Notes under the pieces: generated by a model | Told to the model about the DNA's origin: nothing | Seen by the model: the letters and a program-made list of their open reading frames with translations, nothing else | Databases searched by the model: none | NCBI GenBank assembly: GCA_044868295.1 | Contig: JBIOWF010000344.1 | Span: forward strand, 1 to 15,621 | DNA length: 15,621 nt | Origin: JBIOWF01 sp044868295 | GTDB taxonomy: Bacteria > Actinomycetota > Actinomycetes > Streptosporangiales > Streptosporangiaceae | Direction of reading: 5' to 3' | Translations under genes and position numbers: made by a program | Shown here: positions 5,828-13,098 of the stretch, piece after piece | How the letters are laid out: the number at the start of each line of letters is the position of its first letter | Position numbering within the stretch: position 1 is the first letter of the stretch

Positions 5828-6736
5828 ATGCAGGAGACCTGGACCATCGGTGAGCTGGCGGAACGGGCGGCCGACGCGCTCGGACCCGATTCGCGAGTGA
5901 ACGGCCGCGTCCGGGAAGTGCCCAACGAGCGGCTCGTCCGGTGGTACACCACCATCGGCCTCCTCGACCCGCCGGCGGCCAGACGTGGTCGCGTCGCCCT
6001 GTACGGCCGGCGTCACCTGCTCCAGCTCGTCGCGATCAAGCGTCGGCAGGCCGACGGCCTGTCGATCGCCGCCATCCAAGCGGAGCTGACCGGCGCCACG
6101 GACGCGACCCTCCAGACCATCGCCCGGCTCCCATCTCCGCCATCTCCATCGACCACACCAACCGCGTCTGGCAGCCCACCCAAACCATCACAGCCAACGG
6201 CCCCACCGGCGCCAGCCGAATCGCCGGCGCCAACGGAAGCAGGCGAACCGACCGAATCATCCGAGACCGCAGCCGGCGCCGCCGATCAGTCTTGGCACGG
6301 TTCCCGCGACCGGTTCTGGACAGGGACAACGCCCGTTTCCCCAGCCTTCCCGCGAACCGCGGCTTTCGTGGCGCCAGGCCCCGCCCCCGCCGGACCTCAA
6401 GAGCCTCCGTCCTCCGGAGGCACGGTCGGAGGCACGGTCGGAGGCACGGTGCCGTCCCCTGGGCACGTCGTCACCGCGCTTGTTCATGGGGTAAGGCTCG
6501 CGCCGGGGGTGACGCTGATCGTCGACGGCGCGAGCCGTACACCGTCGAACGACGACGTGGCCGCGGTCCTCGAAGCGGCCCGGCCGCTGCTCACCATGCT
6601 CACCGCGCTCGGCCTCACCGGACCGAATACGCCTTCACCGGCGAGCTCGGGACCCCTCGGGGACGCCGGAGGCGACGCCAGACAGGACGGACAGTCCGAC
6701 CACCCCGATCACCACACCGAAGGGATGACGCCGTGA
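5828..6736 (+). CDS. MerR-family transcriptional regulator with long Pro/Ser/Thr linker
   Basis: 302 aa. The N-terminal winged helix-turn-helix begins TWTIGELAERAADALGPDSR and continues ERLVRWYTTIGLLDPPAARR, RVALYGRRHLLQLVAIKRRQ and GLSIAAIQAEL, the MerR pattern, with an extended stretch between the first helices (residues 4-95 overall). A disordered Pro/Ser/Thr/Ala linker follows (about 100-200) that includes a 12-bp tandem repeat encoding GGTV three times (6416-6451). A compact C-terminal segment (HVVTALVHGVRLAPGVTLIV through LLTMLTALGLT, about 212-265) may be the effector or oligomerisation part; it lacks cysteine, so metal sensing of the classical MerR type is unlikely. The start at 5828 directly follows the promoter/operator. 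The stop overlaps the start of the VIT-VWA gene (GTGA), implying translational coupling and joint function. Confidence 0.82.
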   Translation: MQETWTIGELAERAADALGPDSRVNGRVREVPNERLVRWYTTIGLLDPPAARRGRVALYGRRHLLQLVAIKRRQADGLSIAAIQAELTGATDATLQTIARLPSPPSPSTTPTASGSPPKPSQPTAPPAPAESPAPTEAGEPTESSETAAGAADQSWHGSRDRFWTGTTPVSPAFPRTAAFVAPGPAPAGPQEPPSSGGTVGGTVGGTVPSPGHVVTALVHGVRLAPGVTLIVDGASRTPSNDDVAAVLEAARPLLTMLTALGLTGPNTPSPASSGPLGDAGGDARQDGQSDHPDHHTEGMTP

Positions 6737-9700
6737 CCGTTCCCATTACGCCGTTGAAGCCGGAAGAGTGCACGCCCCTGCCCGACGCCGGGCTCGGCGC
6801 GCTCGAGACAGAGAAGGGCAATCTTCCCCTGGAGAGCGTCGACGTCAGGGCGCGCCTCGAAGGGCTCAGCGCGGGGGTCGAGGTGGTCCAGGGCTTCCGC
6901 AACCCGTTCGACGTCGCCTTGGAGGCGACGTACGTGTTCCCGCTGCCGCCGCGCGGCGCCGTGACCGCGTTCCGGCTCGAAGCCGAGGACCGGGTCATCG
7001 AAGGCACGTTGAAGGAGCGCGGCCAGGCGCGGGCCGACTACGACCGGGCCCTGGCGGAGGGCCGCCGGGCGGCCATCGCCGAGGAAGACCGGCCGGACGT
7101 GTTCACGATCCGGGTCGGCAACATCGTGCCCGGCGAAAGGGTCCGGGTGCGGCTCACGCTGAGCCAGCCGCTCCCCTACGAGGACGGCGCGGCCGAGTTC
7201 CGGTTCCCCCTGGTGGTGGCGCCGCGGTACATCCCCGGAGCGCCGCTGGACGATGCCCAGGCGGGTGCCGGGGTCGTCCCGGACACCGACGCGGTGCCGG
7301 ACGCCTCCCGCGTCACGCCTCCGGTGCTGCTGCCCGGCTTCCCCAATCCGGTACGGCTCTCGCTGGAAACCGTCGTCGACCCGGGCGGGCTGGACCTGCG
7401 CGAGATCCGCTCCAGCCTGCACGAGGTGTCACGAGAGGGAGACACGATCGGCCTGCGGCCCGGCGAGCGGCTGGACCGCGACTTCATCCTGCGCCTGGTC
7501 TTCGCGGCCTCGACCTCACTGACGCTGACACCCGACTCCCTTCTCGACGAAGGCTCGGCGGCCAGTACCTCGACAGGCCGCGGCCCGGCACACCACATCC
7601 CCGAGGACCACACCTCGGCGGACCACACCTCGGCAGACCGCATCGCGACGGACCAGAGCTCGACGGACCAGAGCTCGACGGACCAGAGTTCAACGGATCA
7701 TGGGGCCGGGATCGACGGGTCGGCGGGCGAGGGGACGTTCACGCTGACCGTGATGCCGCCTTCGGACGCCGCGGCCGTGCCGCCCTCACGCGACGTCGTG
7801 CTCCTGCTCGACAGGTCGGGCAGCATGGGCGGCTGGAAGATGGTGGCGGCGCGGCGGGCGGCGGCCCGGATCGTCGACACGCTCACGTCGAGGGACCGGT
7901 TCGCGGTGCTCTCGTTCGACAGCGTCATCGAGCGGGCGTTCGAGGGCGGGCTCGTCGAGGCCACGGACCGCAACCGCTACCGCGCGGTCGAGCACCTGTC
8001 GAGGCTGGACGCACGCGGCGGCACTGAGATCCTCGCCCCCATGGAGGAAGCCCTGCGCCTTCTCGCGACCGAGCCGGTCATGAGCCGGGAGGGCGGCGAC
8101 ATCGCCAGGGATCGCGTGCTCGTGCTGGTCACCGACGGCCAGGTCGGAAACGAGGATCAGATCCTGGAGCGAACGGGCGCGCGGCTGAGTGGTGGCGCGC
8201 CGTCGACCCCCCATGACAAGACGCGTGGTCCACACGCCTCCGAATCCCCGCAGGGGGCGGGCCAGGCCGGAACGGCACGCGGCATCCGCGTGCACACCGT
8301 GGGCATCGATCGCGCGGTGAACGCCGGATTCCTCGGCAGGCTCGCCCTGCTCGGCTCCGGCCGGTGCGAGCTCGTCGAGTCGGAGGACCGCCTCGACGAG
8401 GCGATGGAGCACATCCATCGCAGGATCGGTTCCCCGCTCGTCACCGACATCTCGCTGAAGGCCGAGGGCATCGACCTCATTCCGGACACCGTGACCCACA
8501 TCGGCTCGCTGTACCCGGGCGTACCGCTCACCGTCCATGGCCGGTTCCGCGGCCTGACCTTGGCGGCCGAAGGCGAGCCGCCGCACGAGCACGCGCTGGC
8601 CGTACACGGCCTGGCGGGCGGCCACCTCTGGGAGACCAGGGTGATCGGCTCGCCGACCACCTCGGCAGGCTCCTCCCCGACGACAAGCCCGGCAACCGGC
8701 GCCGCGACCGGCGAGACGGCGAGCCCCACAACCGGCTCAGCGACCGGCGAGGCGGCGAGCCCCACAACCGGCTCAGCGACCGAGGACGGCGCAGCCGCGA
8801 CGACCGGCGCGGCAGCCGAGGGCCATATGACGTCCGGGACCGAGGCGACAGGGGACGGCGCAGCCCCCACGACCGGCACGGTGGCCGGGAGCCGCATGAC
8901 GGACGGGACCGGCGGGGCACGGGGCGTGCCCGACACGGCCGACAGGGCACGGGGCGTGCGCGGTGGGGCCGCGGCTCGGGCGGTGTGGGCGCGGGCTCAC
9001 CTCCGCCGTCTGGAAGACCGTTACGCGATCGGCGATCGCTCGCTTGAGAGGGAGATCGTCGAGACGTCTCTGCGCTTCGGCGTGCTCTGCCGGTTCACCG
9101 CGTTCGTCGCGGTCGACTCGCGGGTCGTCGCCGAAGGCGGTCCGGGACACCATGTGATCCAGCCGGTCGAGCTGCCGAGCGGCTGGGAGATGCCGGTCGC
9201 GGCGCCGATGATGGCGGCCCCGAGGGCAAGGATGGCCTCGTTCGCAAGCGCCGACACATCCGCCGACTGGATGTCGTTCGGCCAGGCAGAGGGTGCTCTG
9301 CCACCCGGTCCCGGATCCGGCGCCCCTCCCCCCACAGCCCCTGCTCCCATGTCCCCGCCACGTCCGGGGCCTGCGGCGCGGCCGGGCGGTTTCGGCGGCG
9401 GAGGCCGCATGCCGCATCCCGGGCGGGAGACGGTGCCCGCGACCGATCTCGGCGGGGTTCTGCCGCTGCTCGCGGAGGAACTGGTGCGGCTGCGCGCGGC
9501 GCAAGAACTGCCGGAGCGCGACCGGCGGCGCTACCTCGCCGACCTGGCCAGCCGCCTGCGAGTGATCGACCAGATGGCGGGCGGCCATGTCGAGTTGTCG
9601 GCTCTGGCCGCCGAGCTTGACCACGCGGAACGGGCTGACGCCGATCTCGACGCCCTCTGGCGCCGAGCCGTGGACCTCCTGGCAAGGCTCACCGGCGACG

Positions 9701-9765
9701 CCACAAGCCCGGACCAGCGGCGTGGCGAGCCAGGCTCCCGACGCCCTTTCTGGAAACGGTCCTGA
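6733..9765 (+). CDS. VIT domain and von Willebrand factor A domain protein
   Basis: 1010 aa from a GTG overlapping the MerR stop, with GAAGGG eight bases upstream. An N-terminal VIT domain (about residues 15-170) contains GFRNPFDVALEATYVFPLPP, the ADYDRALAEGRRAAIAEEDR segment and VGNIVPGERVRVRLTL. A vWA domain (about 340-560) has a full MIDAS: DRSGS with Asp360, Ser362 and Ser364, Thr431 in GGTEI, and Asp468 in VTDGQ, so divalent-metal-dependent ligand binding is plausible. The domain order is that of inter-alpha-trypsin inhibitor heavy chains. Low-complexity linkers interrupt it: pentapeptide repeats at 292-321, an Ala/Thr/Gly region at 640-725 and a Pro-rich stretch at 855-897, before a helical C-terminal ~110 residues. 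No signal peptide or membrane helix is seen, so it is probably cytosolic. Function unknown; its regulator is presumably the coupled MerR protein. Confidence 0.88.
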   Translation: MTVPITPLKPEECTPLPDAGLGALETEKGNLPLESVDVRARLEGLSAGVEVVQGFRNPFDVALEATYVFPLPPRGAVTAFRLEAEDRVIEGTLKERGQARADYDRALAEGRRAAIAEEDRPDVFTIRVGNIVPGERVRVRLTLSQPLPYEDGAAEFRFPLVVAPRYIPGAPLDDAQAGAGVVPDTDAVPDASRVTPPVLLPGFPNPVRLSLETVVDPGGLDLREIRSSLHEVSREGDTIGLRPGERLDRDFILRLVFAASTSLTLTPDSLLDEGSAASTSTGRGPAHHIPEDHTSADHTSADRIATDQSSTDQSSTDQSSTDHGAGIDGSAGEGTFTLTVMPPSDAAAVPPSRDVVLLLDRSGSMGGWKMVAARRAAARIVDTLTSRDRFAVLSFDSVIERAFEGGLVEATDRNRYRAVEHLSRLDARGGTEILAPMEEALRLLATEPVMSREGGDIARDRVLVLVTDGQVGNEDQILERTGARLSGGAPSTPHDKTRGPHASESPQGAGQAGTARGIRVHTVGIDRAVNAGFLGRLALLGSGRCELVESEDRLDEAMEHIHRRIGSPLVTDISLKAEGIDLIPDTVTHIGSLYPGVPLTVHGRFRGLTLAAEGEPPHEHALAVHGLAGGHLWETRVIGSPTTSAGSSPTTSPATGAATGETASPTTGSATGEAASPTTGSATEDGAAATTGAAAEGHMTSGTEATGDGAAPTTGTVAGSRMTDGTGGARGVPDTADRARGVRGGAAARAVWARAHLRRLEDRYAIGDRSLEREIVETSLRFGVLCRFTAFVAVDSRVVAEGGPGHHVIQPVELPSGWEMPVAAPMMAAPRARMASFASADTSADWMSFGQAEGALPPGPGSGAPPPTAPAPMSPPRPGPAARPGGFGGGGRMPHPGRETVPATDLGGVLPLLAEELVRLRAAQELPERDRRRYLADLASRLRVIDQMAGGHVELSALAAELDHAERADADLDALWRRAVDLLARLTGDATSPDQRRGEPGSRRPFWKRS
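7606..7695 (+). repeat. 15-bp minisatellite inside the VIT-VWA gene
   Basis: Six consecutive 15-bp units, in frame, encode DHTSA, DHTSA, DRIAT, DQSST, DQSST and DQSST. The fourth and fifth units are identical at DNA level and the sixth differs by two bases, so expansion is recent. The array lies between the VIT and vWA domains and would act as a variable-length flexible spacer. Confidence 0.85.
8704..8782 (+). repeat. 36-bp tandem repeat inside the VIT-VWA gene
   Basis: Two full 36-bp units (8704-8739 and 8740-8775) differ at a single base and are followed by a partial third unit. They encode ATGETASPTTGS and ATGEAASPTTGS in frame. The array is within the Ala/Thr/Gly-rich linker after the vWA domain. 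Confidence 0.85.
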
Positions 9766-9798
9766 CGCTTTTGGACACGATCCTGAGGCTTCTGGAGA
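9757..9798 (+). repeat. 21-bp tandem repeat across the VIT-VWA stop codon
   Basis: Units 9757-9777 and 9778-9798 match at 17 of 21 positions (pattern CGGTCCTGACGCTTTTGGAC versus CGATCCTGAGGCTTCTGGAG). The first copy contains the TGA stop at 9763-9765. It lies directly before the terminator hairpin. Confidence 0.55.
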
Positions 9799-9840
9799 GG
9801 GCCCGAGGCGCCGGGCGCGTGCGCGCCCGGCGATGGGCCC
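9799..9840 (+). terminator. Strong hairpin terminator of the MerR/VIT-VWA unit
   Basis: Perfect arms GCCGGGCGCG (9810-9819) and CGCGCCCGGC (9822-9831) around two bases, extended by an outer GGGCCC / GGGCCC pair (9799-9804 and 9835-9840). It begins 33 bp past the stop codon. There is no U-tract. Confidence 0.7.
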
Positions 9841-9940
9841 GGACTTCACCGGCGTCGCGGGTGACCGGCTCACTCGCCGCCGGGAAACCCGGATGACCAC
9901 TTCGGCCTCGGATGACTACTGCTTCGGTTCCGGTAGGCGG

Positions 9941-10262
9941 TTGACTTCCTCCCCACGGATAAATCCGGGGGATTCCCCCCTCGCGGGTGGAATCTTCCTG
10001 CTTCACCGGCGACAGCCCTCGCACACCCGGGGGTGTGCGACCGGTCTTACGTGGCCTCCACAGGCTTCACATCCCGCCAGCCCGGCGGTAGGCCCGGACA
10101 GACCGGCGTGGTTATCGCCCACCCGTCCGAACACCAGAACCGTAGCAAGACGGAGAGATCTCCAGTGCGAAAACCGCGAAGTCACTGCACCGGCCGGACC
10201 TGCCCGGGCGGGCTCGCCATTCCTCCTCAGGGCTGAAGCCCGGAGTCTCCTGGAGAGATCAA
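9941..10262 (-). mobile_element. Relic of an IS200/IS605-type (TnpB) element, non-autonomous
   Basis: This gene-free block looks like the two ends of a TnpB element joined by a large internal deletion. The left end on the plus strand (TTGACTTCCTCCCCACGGAT, 9941-9960) with an imperfect hairpin CGGAT/ATCCG plus CCCC/GGGG (9951-9971) has the form of an actinobacterial IS605-type right end read on the minus strand. Upstream of it on the minus strand a short open stretch ends in RDVKPVEAT-stop (stop at 10047-10049), and another frame carries SPVKQED; both are typical of TnpB 3' regions as I remember them. A perfect hairpin with arms TCGCACACCC / GGGTGTGCGA (10019-10040) follows that stop and may be an omega-RNA-like scaffold remnant. 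The other end has an imperfect hairpin GGGCT/AGCCC at 10230-10241. No transposase gene is present. Exact borders are estimates. The remaining flank 10263-10426 holds only the mmuM promoter region. Confidence 0.6.
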
Positions 10263-10377
10263 GATGACGTCGGACGGTGGGGTGGGGGCGGGACGCCGAG
10301 GCTCCCGCACCCCTCCGGTATCGGGCCGGTCGTCGCGTCCACCTGCGGGGACGGGAGAACGGCGGCGCAGCACACGG

Positions 10378-10416
10378 TTGACGAGCCCTCTAAGCCCCAT
10401 ATGCGAGCAACGCATA
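10378..10416 (+). promoter_or_regulatory. Candidate promoter and stem-loop upstream of mmuM
   Basis: TTGACG (10378-10383) with TATGCG (10400-10405) 16 bp on is a tentative -35/-10 pair. TATGCG also forms a 6-bp stem with CGCATA (10411-10416) across a 5-nt loop, ending ten bases before the GTG start. This could be an operator or a leader hairpin; the evidence is weak. Confidence 0.3.
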
Positions 10417-10426
10417 AGGTTGTCGG

Positions 10427-11287
10427 GTGAGTTCCCTCGTTCTGGACGGCGGCCTCGCCACGCATCTGGAAACGCTCGGCTGTGATCTGAGCGACGATCT
10501 GTGGTCGGCGAGGCTGCTCGTCGAAAATCCCGACGTGATCCGGCAGGCCCATCTCGACTTCTTCAAGGCCGGGGCGGATGTGGCGACCACGGCCAGCTAC
10601 CAGGCGAGCGTTCCCGGTTTGGTCCGGCATGGCCACACCCCGGACGAGGCCAGAGACCTCATCCGGCTGTCGGTGGAGCTCGCCAGGCAGGCGAGGGACG
10701 CCGCCGGTCACGGTTTGGTGGCCGCGAGCGTGGGCCCCTATGGGGCCTATCTGGCGAACGGCGCGGAGTACACCGGGGACTACGACCTCTCCGAGGACGG
10801 CCTGGCCGACTGGCACCGTGAACGTTTCGAGCTCCTCGCCGAGACCGGAGCGGAGCTGCTCGCCTGCGAGACGATCCCGTCGTTCGCCGAGGCCAGGGCG
10901 CTCGCGGCGCTCCTGCGCGAGGCGCCGTCCGTCAGGGCCTGGGTGAGCTTCTCCTGCCGGGACGGCGAGCACGTCAGCGACGGGACGCCGTTGAGGGAAT
11001 GCGCCGCCCTGTTCGCCGAGCTGCCGCAGGTCGTCGCCGTGGGCGTGAACTGCACGGCGCCGAGGTTCATCCCCAGCCTGATCGGCCAGGTGCAGGGCAA
11101 GCCGGTCGTCGTCTATCCCAACTCGGGCGAGACCTGGGACGCGGCGAACCACCGCTGGCTGGGTCTGGCCGACCCCGTCGAGTACGGCGAGGCGGCCGCG
11201 GAGTGGCACGAGCTCGGTGCTACGTACATCGGCGGCTGCTGCCGGACGACCCCGGAGCACATCCGGCAGATCCGCCGGCAGGTCTGA
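10427..11287 (+). CDS. mmuM: Homocysteine S-methyltransferase (MmuM type)
   Basis: 286 aa, cobalamin-independent, zinc-dependent transfer of a methyl group from S-methylmethionine (or S-adenosylmethionine) to homocysteine, giving methionine. The N-terminal LVLDGGLATHLETLG is the family's barrel start. Zinc ligands are visible as Cys209 in GVNCTAP and Cys271-Cys272 in IGGCCRTTPEHI. TTASYQAS, VGPYGAYLANGAEYTGDY and CETIPSFAEA are further family segments. The length matches short MmuM enzymes and excludes the much larger MetH. The start is GTG, with AAGG seven bases upstream. It stands alone: upstream is the transposon relic and downstream a TetR relic on the other strand, so there is no operon partner. 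No SAM or cobalamin riboswitch is seen in the leader. Confidence 0.9.
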   Translation: MSSLVLDGGLATHLETLGCDLSDDLWSARLLVENPDVIRQAHLDFFKAGADVATTASYQASVPGLVRHGHTPDEARDLIRLSVELARQARDAAGHGLVAASVGPYGAYLANGAEYTGDYDLSEDGLADWHRERFELLAETGAELLACETIPSFAEARALAALLREAPSVRAWVSFSCRDGEHVSDGTPLRECAALFAELPQVVAVGVNCTAPRFIPSLIGQVQGKPVVVYPNSGETWDAANHRWLGLADPVEYGEAAAEWHELGATYIGGCCRTTPEHIRQIRRQV

Positions 11288-11352
11288 CACCTACTCGCCC
11301 GCTCCGGCGACTCGCCCCGGCACGGCGCCTCCGTTTACGCCCCAGGGAGAGC

Positions 11353-11460
11353 TCAGTCGGGAAGCCGGCCGATGATCCGTTCGAGGCCGAACTCGAAAAG
11401 CTGCTCCTGGGTGAACTCGGGCAGGTCGCCGCCCATCGCCCGCAGAGTGGGGTAGTGGTC
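11353..11460 (-). pseudogene. Relic of a TetR-family regulator (C-terminal 35 codons)
   Basis: Minus-strand codons read DHYPTLRAMGGDLP, then EFTQEQLFEFGLERIIGRLP, a final Asp and a TGA stop. The HYPTL and QLFEFGLERII elements are characteristic of the C-terminal end of TetR/AcrR-type repressors. The frame upstream becomes Arg-rich and passes into the plsC terminator hairpin, so the DNA-binding domain and most of the ligand domain are gone. I infer a deletion that joined the gene's tail to the plsC 3' end. A chance match is possible because the fragment is short. Confidence 0.55.
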
Positions 11461-11492
11461 CCGCCGAGCTGATCGGACCGTGCTCCGGCGGG
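11460..11492 (-). terminator. Hairpin terminator of plsC
   Basis: Arms CCCGCCGAGC (11460-11469) and GCTCCGGCGGG (11482-11492) pair over 10 bp with one bulged C, around a 12-nt loop. It begins seven bases beyond the plsC stop codon on the minus strand. There is no U-tract. Confidence 0.65.
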
Positions 11493-11498
11493 GAGGCG

Positions 11499-12197
11499 TC
11501 AGGACTTCTGGCGCGCCGCGCGGATCATCTCCACCTTCGCGCTGGCGGCGTACTTGTCGACGTACTCCTGCCCGGACAGCTCCATCAGGGCGTAAATGAT
11601 CTCGTCGGTGACGGCGCGGAGGACGAGACGGTCGTTCTCCATGCCGTAGTACCGGGAGAAGTCGAGCGGCTTGCCGTACTTGACGCCTGGGCGGATCCCC
11701 AGCTTGGGGATGGGCCGGCCGGGCGGCATCATCTCGAACGTGTTGATCATCGCCCAGGGGATCACCGGAGCGCGGGACTCCAGGGCCAGCCGGGCCACAC
11801 CCGTCTTGCCCTTGTAGAGCCGGCCGTCGGGAGAGCGCGTCCCCTCCGGGTAGATGCCCAGCACCTGGTCGTCGCTGAGGATCCGCAGGCCGGTGCGGAG
11901 CGCCGCCTCGCTGGCCTTGCCTCCGGAGCGGTCGATCGGGACGGTGCCGACGCCGGAGAAGAAGGCCCGGCTGAACATGCCCTTGAGGCCGCTACCGGTG
12001 AAGTATTCCGCCTTGCCCAACGAGATGACCTTGCGCGGCAGGAACAACGCACCGAAGAAGTGGTCGGCGAACGACAGGTGATTGCCGGCCAGGATCACCG
12101 GGCCCTCTTTCGGCACGTTCTCCACCCCCTCCGCCCAAGGACGGAAGACAAAATGGAGAAACGGCCACAGGATGGCCTTCACCACCCAATAGAACAC
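11499..12197 (-). CDS. plsC: PlsC-type 1-acyl-sn-glycerol-3-phosphate acyltransferase
   Basis: 232 aa membrane-associated acyltransferase of phospholipid synthesis, converting lysophosphatidate to phosphatidate from an acyl donor. The catalytic NHLSFADHFF has the HX4D pair His40 and Asp45. The glycerol-phosphate-binding motif PEGTRSPDG is at 117-125, and VPIDRSG (86-92) and APVIPWAM form motifs II and IV. A hydrophobic N-terminus (MFYWVVKAILWPFLHFVF) would anchor it. The start is GTG at 12197 with AAGGAG seven bases upstream. It is divergent from the carboxylesterase across 124 bp, and its own terminator follows. The precise acyl acceptor cannot be read from sequence, as the family includes related acyltransferases. 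Confidence 0.88.
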   Translation of the reverse strand: MFYWVVKAILWPFLHFVFRPWAEGVENVPKEGPVILAGNHLSFADHFFGALFLPRKVISLGKAEYFTGSGLKGMFSRAFFSGVGTVPIDRSGGKASEAALRTGLRILSDDQVLGIYPEGTRSPDGRLYKGKTGVARLALESRAPVIPWAMINTFEMMPPGRPIPKLGIRPGVKYGKPLDFSRYYGMENDRLVLRAVTDEIIYALMELSGQEYVDKYAASAKVEMIRAARQKS

Positions 12198-12321
12198 GCG
12201 GGCGCTCCTTCGGTCGATGTGAAGTCATCTTCGCATGCCCCGACCCACTCGCACTAATGACGCGTAACGTGCGACGATCGGGCGAACCATCGGGGGCGAG
12301 GCGACTCCACGGAGGTGCATT

Positions 12322-13086
12322 ATGCCGTTGCTTCCCGGCGCCGAGCCGTACCACCATGATGGCGGCGAGATCGGCGTCCTACTGTGTCACGGTTTCACGG
12401 GGTCGCCGCAGTCGCTGCGGGCGTGGGGCGAGCATCTCGCGGAGGCCGGGCTCACCGTGTCCCTCCCCCGCCTGCCCGGCCACGGCACCACGTGGCAGGA
12501 GATGAGCCGGACCCGGTGGGAGGACTGGTACGCCGAGCTCGACAAGTCCTTCGCCGACCTGCGCGGCCGGTGCGCCGACGTGTTCGTCATGGGACTGTCC
12601 ATGGGCGGCTGCATGGCCCTGCGCATCGCCGAAGTGCACCGGGAGGCGGTCCGTGGAATCGTGGTCGTCAACCCGTCGGTCGTCAGCGACGCACCGCTGC
12701 TGCGGCTCGCCCCTGTGCTCAAGTGGGTCCTGCCGTCGGTGCCGGGCGTGGCCGGCGACATCAAGAAGGAAGGCATGATCGAAGTCGGATACACACGGAC
12801 GCCGGTGAAGGCCGCGGCCACGCTGCCCCGCCTCTGGAAGCTCGTCCAGTCCGACCTGGGCAAGATCACCCAACCGACGCTCGTCTACTGGAGCCGGGAC
12901 GACCACGTCGTCAAACCGGCCAGTGTCGCGTTTCTCCGCGCGAACATGGCGGACAACCTCGAAGTGCGCGAACTCATGGACAGCTACCACGTCGCGACCC
13001 TGGACAACGACGCTCCTTCGATCTTCAGGGGGAGTCTCGACTTCATCCGCACCCACGCGTCGGTACCCTTGACGAAGGACTTGTGA
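12322..13086 (+). CDS. Alpha/beta-hydrolase, Est30-like carboxylesterase / monoacylglycerol lipase
   Basis: 254 aa hydrolase of short acyl or monoacylglycerol esters. The oxyanion-hole motif LLCHGFTGSPQSLR (about 20-33), nucleophile Ser93 in MGLSMGG, the acid Asp193 or Asp194 in SRDDHVV and His223 in SYHVATLDND form a complete triad. Residue numbers agree closely with Geobacillus Est30 (Ser94, Asp193, His223), and the HVATLDND ending is that subfamily's. No signal peptide: cytosolic. The start ATG has GGAGG six bases upstream. It is followed 12 bp later by a small membrane protein on the same strand, and is divergent from plsC, so the pair may remodel acyl chains together (inference). Confidence 0.88.
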   Translation: MPLLPGAEPYHHDGGEIGVLLCHGFTGSPQSLRAWGEHLAEAGLTVSLPRLPGHGTTWQEMSRTRWEDWYAELDKSFADLRGRCADVFVMGLSMGGCMALRIAEVHREAVRGIVVVNPSVVSDAPLLRLAPVLKWVLPSVPGVAGDIKKEGMIEVGYTRTPVKAAATLPRLWKLVQSDLGKITQPTLVYWSRDDHVVKPASVAFLRANMADNLEVRELMDSYHVATLDNDAPSIFRGSLDFIRTHASVPLTKDL

Positions 13087-13098
13087 CCCGGGATCGAA

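Noticed and set aside
5941..6732. Upstream extension of the VIT-VWA reading frame
   Set aside because: The extension is Arg-rich and overlaps the MerR gene in another frame; VIT-like sequence begins after the GTG at 6733, which has a good ribosome-binding site.
7606..8782. Repeat arrays considered as CRISPR
   Set aside because: Units are contiguous, in frame and without unique spacers; they are coding minisatellites.
9587..10267. Plus-strand open frame running from the VIT-VWA end through the terminator and transposon relic
   Set aside because: It crosses a strong hairpin and the element ends, with no recognisable domain.
10263..10426. SAM or cobalamin riboswitch before mmuM
   Set aside because: No conserved riboswitch core recognised; only a small 6-bp stem is visible.
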